A stretch of DNA of 64,000 nucleotides from Tetrapyrgos nigripes (lineage: Eukaryota > Basidiomycota > Agaricomycetes > Agaricales > Campanellaceae). Location: contig JAACJM010000042.1 in NCBI GenBank assembly GCA_013368315.1, positions 372,001 through 436,000 on the forward strand. Reading direction: 5' to 3'. This document shows, one piece after another, positions 11,021-22,919 of this stretch. Within the stretch, counting starts at the first letter, position 1. Each line of letters starts with the position of its first letter. Under the pieces are notes generated by a model. That model saw only the letters and a list, made by a program, of their open reading frames with translations. It made no database searches and was not told where the DNA came from. Position numbers and translations under genes: made by a program.

Positions 11021-11886
11021 TTAGGTCGACCTCAAAAACTTTTCCACAGGTTCAAACTCCCACCCCTGTTCATTGGCGCTTAGCAAGCGCTCATCGGTCG
11101 AGAACATCATGATGTCACGGCTTCCTTGGACGAACGCATAACCAAGGGTACATCTTGCCTTCCTCTTGAGGGCCTCATAGCTTGCCACACGAAGCGATGG
11201 CACTTTTCCCCACTCACAAGAGGAAGCTGTCATGAGCAAGGTGGCCAGCTCAGGCAAGTAAACCCTATGGCAAGCATCATAAACATCCCTGCCCAGCACA
11301 ACATGGATGTTGTGTGGACAATAATCTGTTAAAGTGAAAGCAATGGGGGTAGTGAGGGGTATCAAATGAGACATGAAAGTGACTGGTAGTGACTGCAGGG
11401 TGCCAGCATCATAACTTGGGAAAGGAAATCCTTGTTGCCAAGCATAGGAAGAGGATAGCAGAGAACTTGTAAGACAAGAATCACAGGCAAAACTGGTGAG
11501 TACGATGGTGTGGATGAAGACCTGGACAGATACCATGGTACTGAGGAGGGTGGGGTGAATGAAAAGAAGGGGTAAAGGAAACAAGACATAGAATGATGAC
11601 AGGGGTCGTGTCATAAAAGGGCACCTGCAGTGTATGAGCTGGACAGGGTAGAGTAAAGTGCACTGCAGGCTGAAATAAACTGCACTTTGCAGGCACCAGC
11701 TAAATGTAAAATTGGATTGCTATGTAGAAACCCACTACTTACAGTAGCAGGAATATTTGTAATACCCCAATATAGTAGTTTCACGTGGTTCACTGTTTTC
11801 TTGACTCTGACTCTGTGTGACTCACTGTCAGTGTCAGACTCAAATTTCCTCAAGACTCTGCGTTGACTTGGCATCAACATTTCCAT
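11021..11886 (-). CDS. Uncharacterised protein gene, CpG-poor block
   Basis: Not a family I can name. A first exon from the ATG near 11880 (MLMPSQRRVLRKFESDTDSE ... GITNIPAT) ends at a GTAAGT donor near 11742. The main exon downstream reads AFTLTDYCPHNIHVVLGRDV ... LPELATLLMTASSCEWGKVP ... EQGWEFEPVEKFLRST and stops at 11021. Its upstream part (hydrophobic, from MTRPLSSFYVLFP) is probably intron or 5' noise. The late part has ordinary globular composition and no stop. Exact splice sites are uncertain. Confidence 0.4.
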
Positions 11887-12363
11887 ACTTGCATATCATC
11901 TTTTAATACATCTATTTTATTTCTCCATACAATGTTGAATGAAGCCCCTTCTGAGAACAGCAGTCAAGATGCTTCTGCAAGCTCCACCTATCACTCCATT
12001 GACATCATAGCTGAGAATCCTAGACCTGTGCTCCCTCCTCCAAAATTGTCTTGCAAAGAGTTGCTCACAGCAGGCCACATGGCTGTCTGAAAGGTGCAGC
12101 TGGGACACTGTCATGCATTATCTTCAAGTCAACATGTAATCAAGTTCAAATGCGTCCCCATTCCCTTATAATTGCCAGCTCTACCATCTGCAGTCTCCAC
12201 AGCTGGCATCTGCATCCCAATGGGCAATCTATCCTCAGCAATCTCCCTGCTCCATACTGGTGATGACCCTGGAGCCTTGAGGCAACACATGTTAGCAGAA
12301 TTTACTTCTCGTAGTACCTATAATCACTTGTACATATGAAGCAGGTGTGGCATGTACAAGGCC

Positions 12364-12947
12364 TAAGGCATGACACAGATGCTGGATTTTTGCAGATATC
12401 TGCAGATATCTGGGAAAAAACCTGCTGGATGGATGTTACATAATCATCTGCCATCTGCAGATGCGGATGCAGGCAGATACTGGATTGGATTTCTGAGAAT
12501 CAAAAAGTACCAGATATCTGGACACTCAGAAAAAATTGTGGCTGAAACATCATTTGGTCAATTAAAAATGGTGTTTCATGCCATACCAGTTAGCTCTATA
12601 AACAAGAAATCTTCCATCAGTTGAATAGAAGTTATTTTTCCAAGAATATGTATATGTTGGTGCATACTATCAGTCAAAATCAATCAAAATGTAGCTATTT
12701 TCGCACTTTTTGCTCCATTTTGCTGAATATTTCATTGGTATAAATATTTATAAATATGTAAAACATTGTAAATCTGTAGATTTGAGTGATACAATGTATA
12801 ATACCTGCAGATACCTGCAGGTTGGATTCCGTGGATACAGGTATCTGTGGCACCAGTTTTTGGTGGATACGGATTTGACTTTTCGAAATCAAAAATCCAG
12901 CTGGATCAGATGCTGGATATCTGCAGATGTATCCGTGTCATGCCTTA
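12364..12947. mobile_element. hAT-type MITE, 584 bp, 8-bp target duplication
   Basis: The ends are TAAGGCATGACAC and its complement, flanked by identical ACAAGGCC octamers at 12356-12363 and 12948-12955. Subterminal regions are crowded with CAGATATCTG, GCTGGAT and CTGCAGAT words. No gene inside. It is similar in length and layout to the elements at 2291 and 55628 but has different end sequences. Confidence 0.9.
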
Positions 12948-13093
12948 ACAAGGCCAGCATCTATCATGTCCATAAAGTACATATTATTAATTTGAAAACT
13001 TCTTTATATCCTCCCTGAAATCATACAAGAAAATCTATAGTACAAATCAATTGACTTCTTTTTAATCCACTATATTAATGTAGGATACAAAAA

Positions 13094-14640
13094 TCAGACT
13101 AACAGATTATTTTTCTTTTCCTTTTTTACCAGATCTGACAAGAGAATCACAAACTTCAGATTCGATGCCATTGTTGGATTGCCACAACTGGTGTAGTATC
13201 CAGCTGTATAGCTGACCAAGCACACACTCCCCACTGGAATTTCCTCGTTCACCAATGGAAGAGAAGATATATTCTTCCAGTCATCAGGAGCACAGTGAAA
13301 ACCATTCACACAGTTGGTTTTCCTTGGACAATTGTCACAATGATTGGAACTGTCGTGTAAATTGTAAGTCTGTTTTTTTATTATGAAATCAAGCAGGAAC
13401 TTATTCAGGTCTGCAGCTTTGAATAATGATCAGTTACAAGAGTTTCAGACATCAAGTCAATTTGTTGCAATTCTCCCCATTCATCTTCAGTGACTGAAGT
13501 GACAAATATAATTTTGTAGTTAGATAGAGTTTCACATGCCACATGGAGAAGGAAGAGCAGGAAGAGAAGAAAGAGAAGGATTCACTCACTGTCTGACATC
13601 ACAGTGCATAGAGTTGAAAAACAAAAAATGCCGTTGTGATATCCATACACCACAAAGCCAGCTTTTTCAAACATATAGCAGAGGAAACTAGATGTCAATT
13701 GGTGCTCTTGGCTAAACAGCAGCAGCTCAACTTTCTTGCAACCTGATCCTGTCAATTTGTTTTCTGGAGTTAGGACATGGGAAGCAATTATAAGACTGGT
13801 AGACACAAATACTGCAATACCTGAAGTTGCTCTAGGTTTCGGTGGAGTGAGTATTATTTTGCCACCTTTTCCAGAGTTTAAGAGCTCTGTTCTGAAGATA
13901 TTTAGATTCACTCTGGCAGGGTTCCATACTTGCTTATATGACTCAAATTTCAAAGTGAGAGCCGTCAACCTGAGGCAATATCAGCATCTGGCAATTTCTG
14001 TCATGATCTAACTCACTTTCAGGCTTCTCCTGAAAAGGTACCTGTTGCCTCAGCCTGCAAAGAGGAGAACTTGGAGACTCTTAGGCCATTGTAGGCCTGG
14101 CACTGGGTGCAAACACTCGTAATTCCTTGGATATACAGAGGAATTACACAAGACTTACACTAGTACACTCAATATGTAAGTCCACTTGACTTACTGAAGT
14201 ATTACCAAGGACCACTGTGAAACTTCATACCTTACAATAGTCATATATAATTGTTCCATTTTTCTTGGTCTCTGGTAATACTTCAGTAAGTCAAGTGGAC
14301 TTTCATATTGAGTGTACCAGTGTAAGTCTTATGTAATTCCTCTGTATATCCAAGGAATTACAAGTGTTTGCACCCAGTGTGGTTATAAGAGTGTAAGCTG
14401 GCCCATGCTAATCCAGCAAATTAGATCAAACTGAAAGATGTAACTGCACACTTACAGTAAGTTTGGACAGTTGCTGTACATGTTGTCCTTCCAGTCTAGA
14501 TAATCGTCTTAGTATTCCTTTTTTCAAGCTCCATCCTGTGACTGGAGTCTTTGCACAGGCCAATGGTGATTCAGCAGTAGAACTTGACTTTGCTTTTTCT
14601 TTGCCTTTGTACGAATCTTTTGCTCTAGAGTAGAAAATTA
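13094..14640 (-). pseudogene. Uncharacterised gene remnants carrying a CACTG foldback
   Basis: Minus-strand coding pieces: AKDSYKGKEKAKSSSTAESP..LSRLEGQHVQQLSKLT (about 14458-14640) ends at a GTAAGTG donor. ALTLKFESYKQVWNPARVNL..LLFSQEHQLTSSFLCYMFEK spans 13582-13968, and NEEIPVGSVCLVSYTAGYYT lies near 13200. The 279-bp foldback at 14101 sits between the first two pieces, probably in an intron. I cannot name the protein. Composition is CpG-poor. Confidence 0.35.
14101..14379. mobile_element. CACTG foldback MITE, 279 bp, copy A
   Basis: A near-perfect hairpin begins CACTGGGTGCAAACACT and ends with the complement. The 3-bp duplication TGG lies at 14098-14100 and 14380-14382. CACTG ends with a 3-bp duplication fit the CACTA/EnSpm group. 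It has the same length as the copy at 29772 and shares its terminal 13 bases with the giant element at 44929. Confidence 0.92.
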
Positions 14641-14799
14641 GTAAGTAGAAGAAATCAAGCAAGTTAGATTTACTCAATCACTTCTCATGTGCTGTTTACT
14701 CAACGTTAAAAAAAATAAAAATCAAGTAGGTTAACACACACAGTTTAAGTTTCTTGGTATCTGGTGCTGGGCTAAGGTCACTGTTGATCCAAGATTACG

Positions 14800-15440
14800 A
14801 GGCCGAATGAAATGAGGGTGAGTTCTTTACACCCTCTTTCCGCGTGCAAATTCTCCCAAGTTCACCCGTCCGTTCCTTCCTGTGCGGCACAGTTGACTGG
14901 ACTTTTCGCCTGTTGGTTTTCGGCCTTTCTTTTTTATTTTGTTTCCGAGCACTTGCAACCAACTTGCAGCTCCTATGTACTCCTTTTCCTACATGACGCT
15001 AACTCAACTTACGTTTACGCTTATGAACCTAACAATTCATTGAACATTTGCTTGCTACTTTCTTGCTTTCTTTCTTTCTTTTCTCTCATCTCTTTTCATT
15101 CTTGTTCTCATTCTTCAAGTTGTCAATTCAATCTCAACATCTCACATTCTCATTCACATTCTATCTATCCATTACAACTCCAGCACAAATTTTCCCATGT
15201 GTACACTTGTATCTTTTGTATGACTACTGCACTTACTGTACTTGCACCCCTTCAATTGCAAATTACTTCAATGCTATGATATGGTCGGGAGAAGAGACAC
15301 TGGCTTTGAATCAGATCCAGTGAAGAGGGAGGAGGGGATAACTAACATAGTGAGGGGGCTTTCATGCAATGAAGTTAACAAAATAATATGTACTTGTACA
15401 ACTTAGTACTTGTCTGGGGGGTTTTAGTACAAAGAAGGCA
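14800..15440. other. Pyrimidine-rich stretch, no gene supported
   Basis: Long T/C runs (15050-15120) give an open frame of 155 codons, but its composition is that of a pyrimidine tract and not of a protein. A 22-nt word starting TACGAGG at 14797 recurs at 40141. Confidence 0.3.
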
Positions 15441-15504
15441 AATAAAATAATGTGTAGACGGTCTCGTATCTGCCACGCTTCAGCGCTGGGCCACAACCAC
15501 TTCA

Positions 15505-15860
15505 TTGATGATCAAGTCCTTCAATTGCGCATTTCTGAACCCTTCCCTCGAGAATCCACTCAGACTCACCCAAACGATTTGGACAGCACTATTGTTGGGA
15601 TGTTGGGAGGAGGGATATCTTTGAGTGGCTTCTTTGGCGAAATGGAATCAATCCCCCCGAGCTTCCACAACCTTATGAGCTCAAGGTAGATCTGTTACCT
15701 CTTGCAAACCAAGATGCTGCTTTGGCTTTGGCATTGGAGACCCAGAATATTTGTGTTTCCATCGCTTCATCTTCTTTCATTTCTCGAGCACAGCCCCGAT
15801 CCTGTTCCGAATCTTCGATAGCACCCTCTGTCGCTCAGACAGAGTCTATAGGGCAAATAT
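15505..15860 (+). pseudogene. Single-pass membrane protein gene, tail fragment, copy 2
   Basis: Only the cytoplasmic tail is left. It reads LRISEPFPRESTQTHPNDLD..LSGFFGE in one frame. It then shifts to NPPELPQPYELKVD and LLPLANQDAALALALETQ in a second frame, ending at a stop near 15858. The second frame is longer and better preserved than in copy 1 and shows what the tail looked like. The membrane helix and the PPSY end are missing. Confidence 0.55.
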
Positions 15861-16269
15861 GACTTCGAGATGAGGAGGAGGATTCTATTACCGCGGCATA
15901 GGTCCAAGTGCTGAAACACCGGGTTCCGGGAAGCACCCCGAAGTACATAATCGACAATCCGCCGCATGGACGGCGAAGACTATATAGGAGATAGATAGCC
16001 GCCAAATACTGAAATGTACCAAGTAGGAATATCAGACTACGAACCAGAACAAAAAGTCTAAGTACTAGTACAGCTATTAAGTTGCCATGAGAAATTAAAT
16101 CCAAATTCCACCGGTGATTGCTTCATCGCCTGTATTTCGCTGGCACAAATAGAGGTGTTGCATCAAAAACGTTGAGCACGTTAGAGACATATTTTGCTGT
16201 GAGCGAGAAAGCCGGTCTGAAGGACGGAAAGTTGGCAAGCAATTAATTGTCATTTTCGGGGATTGGCAT

Positions 16270-16545
16270 CTACGGACTCGGAGAGAGGTCGTAAAAATCT
16301 GAAAGGTAGATATCCCGAAGATCAACCACAGGAGGATGCAAGCACTGTGGCATGGCATGCACTGGAGTTTCTGGTACTGTTCTGCAGAAACGACAAACCC
16401 GGTCTATAGCATCGACTATATCTCTGTGATTATCCACCCACCGGAGTTGTTCAATTACCAGGGGATGATCACCACTCAGCAATTTTGAAAATGCTTTCCT
16501 ATGAAGAGGATTCTTGACGTCGATGAGATATTGCCTCATACACAA
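16270..16545 (-). pseudogene. Non-LTR retrotransposon ORF2 C-terminus, remnant
   Basis: The frame reads QYLIDVKNPLHRKAFSKLLS, GDHPLVIEQLRWVDNHRDI and then RVCRFCRTVPETPVHAMPQC. The last is the Cys-rich C-x2-C..H..C block that ends fungal LINE (Tad-like) ORF2 proteins, and the HRKA..LL.SDH.LAVERLR lead-in fits the same family. Reverse transcriptase and endonuclease parts are absent, so this is a scrap. Confidence 0.5.
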
Positions 16546-16559
16546 ACTCTGATATGCTT

Positions 16560-18790
16560 GCCCGAAATCCAGGGGCGGGTAAGTATCTCGGGCTCCTTCA
16601 TCGAGTGAACGAACAGATCAGATTCAGGCTTTTGGTCTTGCAAGTAAATTCCTAGCAGGTAGTAGGTACTGTGAGAACTGAAAAATATACAATTTTATTT
16701 GAAAGATCTTCAATAAACGAAGTACAGTAAGTATTCCATCAACGAGGGCTGAGTACTATAACATGTTCCAGTCCTCTATAGACATTAGCTTCCTTAATGT
16801 AGATGTATGTAGATCAGTCATTTTTCGTATCATACTGCTATTGGTAATATTAATGTACTTGCCTGTATCCTCAGCGGTGGTAGGACTTTTGGGCGGATTG
16901 ACGACGGACCTATGAACCGCCAGCTTGTCTTGCTCGAGGTCTTATCATCCCGGGAACAATGATGTAGTTAGACCTACATCGGGACACTTCTCGGACCCCG
17001 GCGTACATATCAACTCTTGGTCCTAGCCCGGGTAATAGACTCCTCCTCCTCCGGCGGATCACGGAGGCACGGAAATTGCGTAGAAATCTGTAACTGCGTC
17101 TGGACCCGAGGAGTGCAACATGTGAGATTGCAAATATCGGTGTTCTAGTAGTATGCTTACTATGGCTGGTGCATATCTCCAGGATCGTTATACTCTGAGA
17201 CCAGGTCTGCACTTTTAGACAAAGTTTTGACAAAGGTTGGCAATAAAGGTATCAACGAGGCCGAGAAGGAGTGCAGTAGCCATTGCACTGGGATAAGAAG
17301 CTGATGGGCCATAGTCACAAGGTGGAATAGAATAGGCCATTTTCTTGTAGGTAGTAGGCTGATGTGTTAGTGATGGAGGAATGAGGAAGGAAGGATCCAG
17401 ACAAGCTTTTGACAAGCTTTTAAGGGAATAGGCTTCATTGACGATGACCTGTCCAATGACTCGTCGAGAATAGCCACGGATGCGAAGTAAGCAAAGCAAG
17501 AGTCAAGTGACTGAGTAGAGAGACAAGTAACCGAGTAGTCTTCCTTCAGAATCGTGCAATATGTGTTACAAGTAATTCAAGGCTAGGTTCCCGTTTTGAA
17601 GTTTTTGTCTCTCCAGGCTGTACGCAGTCAAGAAGCTCTGTATTGCAGATATTGCAGCATGCCAGGAGAGTAGTAAGAGCTAGGTTGACGTTTGAGTATT
17701 TCACGGAGGCAGAGGAGGAAAGTAAAACGATTTGCGATGTTGCGCTGGTGATGATACTGGAGCAAAAGAAGCAGATTTTTACAAGTCCAATTTCACACGC
17801 CAAAACGACGCCCAAAATTCCAGCCGTTCTGTCGAACTGCAGCCGGAGTTTTAAAAAAGGCTGGGACCGAGCCTAGCGAGACTTCATCTCAGCCTAACGC
17901 CGACCTATAGAAGCAATGGTACTGTAGCAATCAGGTAGACTACGGGCATACCATGGTAGTGTGAGTATATGGATCTCTGACTCTGGAGAAGTAGGCTTTA
18001 CTTATCGCACTCGCATCAGAACTTTGGGTTAGGGACCAATAAGTATACCTGAGTGCGGTTAAATCTGATCCTCGTAAATATTTATGGAATGCTTAGCGTA
18101 CTGGCTTTCAGTCAGAAATCGAGAAAGGCCGAGTCTCAGTAACCTTACGATGACTTTAGCGATGCAGCCGGAGCTGAGGGGCCTAGATCACTAGCTAAAA
18201 ATATTGGACAATCCATCAACTTCAACCTACTTAGTCGCTTGCGGTCCCTTTCACCGACTTCTTTCATGCCCGGTGCAGCCCGAGAAAGCCTTTAGCTCAC
18301 TAAATCACCAGCGTCTTCCTTCAAGCCTGAGCTCGTCCCATGTATCTTCAAGCTCTCAATCTATGACCACGCAATAGTACCAATTCAACCACGTTATTAA
18401 AGGTCTAATTCCAGCTCCTTATACGAGGGACCATCGCTGCGTGTGGCACGATAACGAGGCCCAAATGTGTGGATTTTATGGGATAAATGTAGTGGCCTCT
18501 CCTCAATGCAAATGGCTCAAATTTCCAGTACAGGGGAGCCTAGCTGGTACCTGGCGGCTGGTCAGCTATTTTGGGTTGCTGCAAGTACCTAGAACCCGTT
18601 CGAGAAACTCTGGGTTTTACTGATATGCTGTGATCAATGTTCCGAGATTGAATTCAGAGAGCTAAGGATGGCTTTACTTGGGATATCGCTCTAATCGTTT
18701 CGCTCACAGTTTGAGGAGTAAATGTATCGCTGGATCTTTGGTACACACCTCACTTGTATGGTCACGATATCATAATGCGTCCATTTAGGA
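16560..18790. other. Intergenic, no gene recognised
   Basis: Several frames of 60-107 codons exist on the minus strand (16910-17233, 17215-17499, 17546-17815), but none shows a motif, splice support or typical coding composition. The sequence has ordinary CpG content. Confidence 0.3.
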
Positions 18791-18801
18791 GAAAAGACAA
18801 G

Positions 18802-18809
18802 TATAAAAG
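18802..18809 (+). promoter_or_regulatory. TATA box of the chitosanase gene
   Basis: TATAAAAG lies 83-90 nt before the ATG at 18892, followed by a TC-rich leader (CATCTTGAGCTCCTCTAATC). The spacing suits a fungal TATA promoter. Confidence 0.65.
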
Positions 18810-18891
18810 TGAGCGGGAGAGAAAGGTAGCTCATCATCTTGAGCTCCTCTAATCCTCCAGCGCTCACATCCAGTGTTCATCTATTCACAAT

Positions 18892-20452
18892 ATGATGATG
18901 AAAGCATCCTTTGTCTTCCTTGCTCTTTCTATGGCAGCATCCGTCTCTGCTGTGGGTTGATTCACTTTTCAAGTTGGGATTGGTTTATTGACTAATATTT
19001 GTGTACAGGCCCCTGCTCAGGATCTTCCGACAGTTCATCCTATGAACAGCACAATCGCAAAACGAGCTGCAGCCTTCCAAGCTGCGTCTGACATCGACGT
19101 GGCTCAAATCCTGGCAGCTGTCAAAGCTGCTACAAAGGATCCACTAGCACAATTCTTGTCAGATGCAGAGGGAGGGCAGAAGGTCACAATTTTTGGTGAT
19201 TTCATGGTGAATAATCCCAAAGCCATGTCTTTCATAGCGGATATGGATGTTGATTGTGATGGTTCTGCTGTATGCTCCTTTCTCCAAAGTCATCCGACCG
19301 GGTTCATGCTAAGTTTATTTATCCTGACCTTGAATGATGGTGTTCATTTAGACTTGTGTAAGTCCCAAGAACAACTCGAGCGATTGAACAGTTTTCACTT
19401 ATGTATTTCTTCCTGTAGGGAAGCTCCACTGACCAGAGCGCCACAGCTTTTGGTGACCTCAATGCTATGAAAGTACCATTCTACGTTATCCCGGAAACTT
19501 TCCTTGGTACGAAAGACTCTGGATTTGTGAAAGCTAATTCACTCGGAGCAATCATCTGTGGTGGGAAGATGTTTTATGCGATAATGGGTGATACAAAGTA
19601 AGACACTTTCCGTTGAATCTGGCCTCTAGTTATCGTATTTGCTCATCCGTCTCTCAGTGGTAGTAATCCTCAAGTTATAGGCGAAGGGTCTATCCTTCTG
19701 GCCCAGACTTGCTTTCCAAATGATAATATCGGTCCTGATAATGGCCACGATCCCCTGGATGTTGCATGTAAGTATCATCATCCGATTTATCTTGCAGCAC
19801 CCTCATGTCCTTTTCCATTGCGACGTCTAGACATTGTTTTTGGAGACAAAGTTCCGAGTGGAGTTGGTAAAGAGACCATTGATATACAGGCTCTGAAAAC
19901 TCTCGGTGACACTACTCTCCGCGCATTCCAGACGAGCTTGTCCTCCGGCACGCAATCCCAATCCCAATGCGCCCGTAGCTACACCGTCCGTTCGGAAGAT
20001 TTCTGTGACGGGATTTCTGCCGCTCAACATACCTCCACCTTCCAGCTCGCCAATGCCAATCAAGGCGTTATCAATGCTGATTGTAGTAATCTCGCAGTTG
20101 GAATGGTTCGTGCTCCTCTTCAAGTCTCTTTAGTCTAGCTTATAATTACTCTTCACGTTAACTTACTTTACCTTTGACTTGATCTTTCTAGCCCCTCTGC
20201 CTCGGCGATGTCGGCAAAGACTGTTCTACTGTCACCGTCGTTAAATCTGGTGATTCATGCGCAACTATTGCGGATAAGGCTGGAATTCCTCTCAATACGT
20301 TACTTCATAACAACCCGAATGTTGACGCTGGTTGCAGTAATATTTACCCTGGAGAAGTATGTCTTGGACTCTTGACTCGGAGTTTAAGTTGATCTCTGAC
20401 TTTCCTTTGTTTGCAGGTTCTGTGCACTTCTGGTCAATTGTTCAATTATTGA
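18892..20452 (+). CDS. Secreted GH75 chitosanase with C-terminal LysM repeats
   Basis: Eight exons: 18892-18951, 19009-19269, 19352-19357, 19419-19597, 19658-19767, 19831-20105, 20192-20356 and 20417-20452. Together they give 363 aa, all in frame. Exon 1 is exactly a 20-residue signal peptide (MMMKASFVFLALSMAASVSA). The catalytic part matches fungal GH75 endo-chitosanases: DVDCDG, TAFGDLNAMKVPFYVIPETF, GKMFYAIMGDTNG, GEGSILLAQTCFP, YIVFGDKVPSGVG. GH75 enzymes cut chitosan. After about residue 240 come two LysM-like units (YTVRSEDFCDGIS..; TVVKSGDSCATIADKAGI..NNP), which bind chitin-type glycans outside the cell. Exon 3 is only 6 nt (ACTTGT, Thr-Cys); without it the frame is kept but a Cys is lost. 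Its role is likely wall remodelling or feeding on fungal or insect wall polymer. Confidence 0.9.
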
Positions 20453-20459
20453 AGGACTC

Positions 20460-20880
20460 AGGGGAAACGGTCGAGTTGAAATTTCATAGGATACGGCCTT
20501 AAGTATAAGTACTATGAATTATATTTGAAGATAGATAGGGAATGTGATGGACGTCTTCAATGCTTGAAGTGAATATAGTCTCTCAGAAACAAATGACCGA
20601 TTTCTCAGACTTTATATAGGCTCGAAACATCTGAACGCGAGATGCAGCGCCTTAACAAGTTCCGTAGCGGTAGCCTACGATCAGAGTCTTCGGATCTCAC
20701 ACTGATGCTCTTTATCAGAGAGAAAGAAGAGTGTAAAACTCTGTTCTCACGGTTTCACTTAGTTTTAGGTTGGTTTGGTTGGGATATGGGCTAAAGCCGT
20801 GAAGGCTTTGGACCCTGAAGAGACTCCCTAAGGTATTCGTGGTTGGCTGCGATTCCTGTTGTTGAACGAGTGAGCGACGC
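20460..20880. other. 3' flank of the chitosanase gene, no gene seen
   Basis: The probable 3' UTR is followed by sequence leading into membrane-protein copy 3. No other feature seen. Confidence 0.3.
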
Positions 20881-21830
20881 ATCCAGCATCGCGGATACCC
20901 ACAGAGAAAGGAGCTCCGAGTCCCTGGAGAATCCAATCCGGCTCGCCCAAACGATTTGGACAGCACTATCGTTCAGTGGGAGGAGGGGCACCTTTTGAGT
21001 GGCTTCTTTGGCGAAATGAATGAATGAAATCACCCCGAGCTTCCACGATCTTATGAGCTCAAGGTAGATACCTCTTGCAAACCAAGATGATGATGCTGCT
21101 GCTTTGGGATGGGGGACCCAGCCTAATATTAATATTAATCATCTTTCCATCGCTTCATCTCCTTCCATTTCTGGACCACGGCCCTGAATCCGATCCTCTT
21201 CTGAATCTTCGAAAGCACGCTCTGGCGTTCAGATGGAGTCTACGGCACGGCAAATGATACGACTTTGAGAGGAAGCAGACGCGTTGCGCAGTCAGGTATC
21301 TGGGGGGGTATGAAAGGAATTTTTGTGCGAGATGAGGAGATGAGCAGACTAAGGGTTCGTATCCGGATGTTGAAGATGCAGGTCAATTCGGATTGGGCTA
21401 GAGGCTTAACAGATGATTCCCTGCCTAGCTATAGGGCTTGATGTGCACGTAGTCAAGGGTATGGATTATCATATTATTGCTGTATTCGTTACTCCTTTTC
21501 CATTACTATCTATCATCTATCTATATAACCGCGCTTCAAGTGACACCATTCGTTTATACAATCTCCGTTATCACTGGCAGGACATACTTACCACCGGATT
21601 CGCAGCGTTTTACGATATCTGAAATAAACCCTGCAGATCTCGCAGTCAGGATAGGCGTATGTGAAGAGAATCTAAACAACATACCACCATAAACCCTTCC
21701 CAAGAGTCTTCGGATACTACCAACGAGTCGGAACACCACAGCAAATGGGTAATAGGTATCGCCATTTTGAGGTTTGCATAATCAGGCATCGGCCACGGAT
21801 CCAGCAATGTTTCCTGTAGCGCAGAAAGTC
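20880..21830 (+). pseudogene. Single-pass membrane protein gene, copy 3 with 3' flank
   Basis: It aligns with 790-1575. The pieces SLENPIRLAQTIWTALSF-type text (shifted frame), LSGFFGEMNE, the coiled tail region and the end GLTDDSLPSYRA near 21440 are recognisable. Frame breaks occur at about 20960, 21030 and 21090, with an extra GGGGG run near 21303. Clearly a pseudogene. The shared 3' flank continues to about 21830. Confidence 0.6.
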
Positions 21831-22014
21831 GTGTCCTCAGTGACGTTGTGACGTGACTAAGAGTCTACAGGCAGGACGCGTGGTGACGCTCTGACTCAGA
21901 CGACATGCTTCCTTTCCTCTAAGCTGTAAACAACGCTCACCTCCACACACGACTACACGTATGGAAGACTAATCAATACTAATGATGTTCTCTCTCTGTG
22001 TATGTAGTGCACTA

Positions 22015-22461
22015 CTGTAGAATTACGACCACATGTTCATGGGGTGTTACGCGTTACGCGTACACTTTCCCAGAGCCTGGTTCGGGACCCAAAGTTACGC
22101 GTTACGCGGCCGCCTAGTAGTCATACCACTTCAGTATGTAATAGTAACTCTTCATTTTTTTTCTGTCTACCACTCCAACGACAACCATGCAGGACCACAA
22201 GAAATGGTCAGACGCCACTGTCACCGACATTTTTCATTTCCGAACCCGCTAAAAAGGCCATTTTGCCACCCGGACATGTCAGCGGTGAGCTGGCGATTTT
22301 AACACTGTCACATGTCATAGACTTCTCAATCAGAACGATTTACGGCGTTAGCCGACGGAAAAAATTGTGATTTTCGGGCTGTATGGAAAACGTTACATTC
22401 GAAGTTCAGACGCATGACCCCCATGTTACGCGTTCCGGAACATGCGGTCGTAATTCTACAG
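22015..22461. mobile_element. TA-flanked MITE, 447 bp
   Basis: Inverted ends CTGTAGAATTACGACC(A/G)CATG are flanked by TA at 22013-22014 and 22462-22463. GTTACGCGTTACGCG words repeat inside both ends. Mariner-like by its TA target. No gene. Confidence 0.8.
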
Positions 22462-22629
22462 TACTCTCAGGATACATATTACGCATTCTATCCCGTATCT
22501 CATCAATCTGTGGCTAGCAACTTTCAATTTTCTTTTGTTTACAAGGGGGGGGAGAGTCGGGGACTGCGTGCGCACTCGCAACGGAGCGGTGTATACACAC
22601 AAACACACAAACAAACAATACATTATTAT

Positions 22630-22668
22630 CTGCACAGCAGCCCGGGGCTCGATTCCACGCGATGGAAT
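22630..22668 (+). repeat. Short tRNA-3'-half-like repeat (also 25964-26003, minus)
   Basis: Two copies share CAGCAGCCC(G/A)GGGCTCGATTCC followed by CGCGATGGAAT. GGCTCGATTCC differs at one position from the RNA polymerase III B-box consensus. No A box is seen upstream. It may be the relic of a tRNA-derived SINE. Confidence 0.3.
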
Positions 22669-22919
22669 CAGCGTCACTAAGGCTATTCCTCTAGGTCTGT
22701 TACACAAAGGGCTTTTCTGATTTCCAGCTATTCTACAGTAGTATACTCCAAGAGTCTCCTGTCCTCAGTGATGTTGTAACGTGACTAAGAGGCAGGACGC
22801 GTGGTGACGCTCTGACTCAGACCACACCCTTCCTCTCATGTTCTAAGCTGTAATTGTCAACTCTTCCTTCCTCAAAGTCCCCAGGGATTTCTACACCCAC
22901 ACTACACCTGAATTACACG

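Larger units (their letters stand above)
21831..22853. repeat. Direct duplication of a ~95-bp segment (21831-21930 and 22760-22853)
   Basis: Both copies contain GTCCTCAGTGA, ACGTGACTAAGAG and CAGGACGCGTGGTGACGCTC, and both end near CTAAGCTGTAA. The second copy lies just before the ATG of the low-complexity gene at 22920. The DNA between the copies holds a MITE. Confidence 0.7.

Noticed and set aside
11021..11614. 197-codon minus-strand frame taken whole as one exon
   Set aside because: The first ~75 codons are hydrophobic, lie upstream of a likely acceptor and look like intron. Only the late part is used as coding.
14101..14379. Hairpin as terminator or pre-miRNA
   Set aside because: The 3-bp duplication, CACTG ends and second copy show it is a transposon.
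14812..15279. 155-codon plus-strand frame with hydrophobic text
   Set aside because: Its composition comes from a pyrimidine-rich tract. No intron or domain support was found.
16910..17499. Two overlapping minus-strand frames of about 100 codons
   Set aside because: No motif, no splice consistency, and Arg/Ser-rich text typical of non-coding GC-rich DNA.
22630..22668. Functional tRNA gene
   Set aside because: Only a B-box-like piece is present. No A box, cloverleaf or acceptor stem could be drawn.
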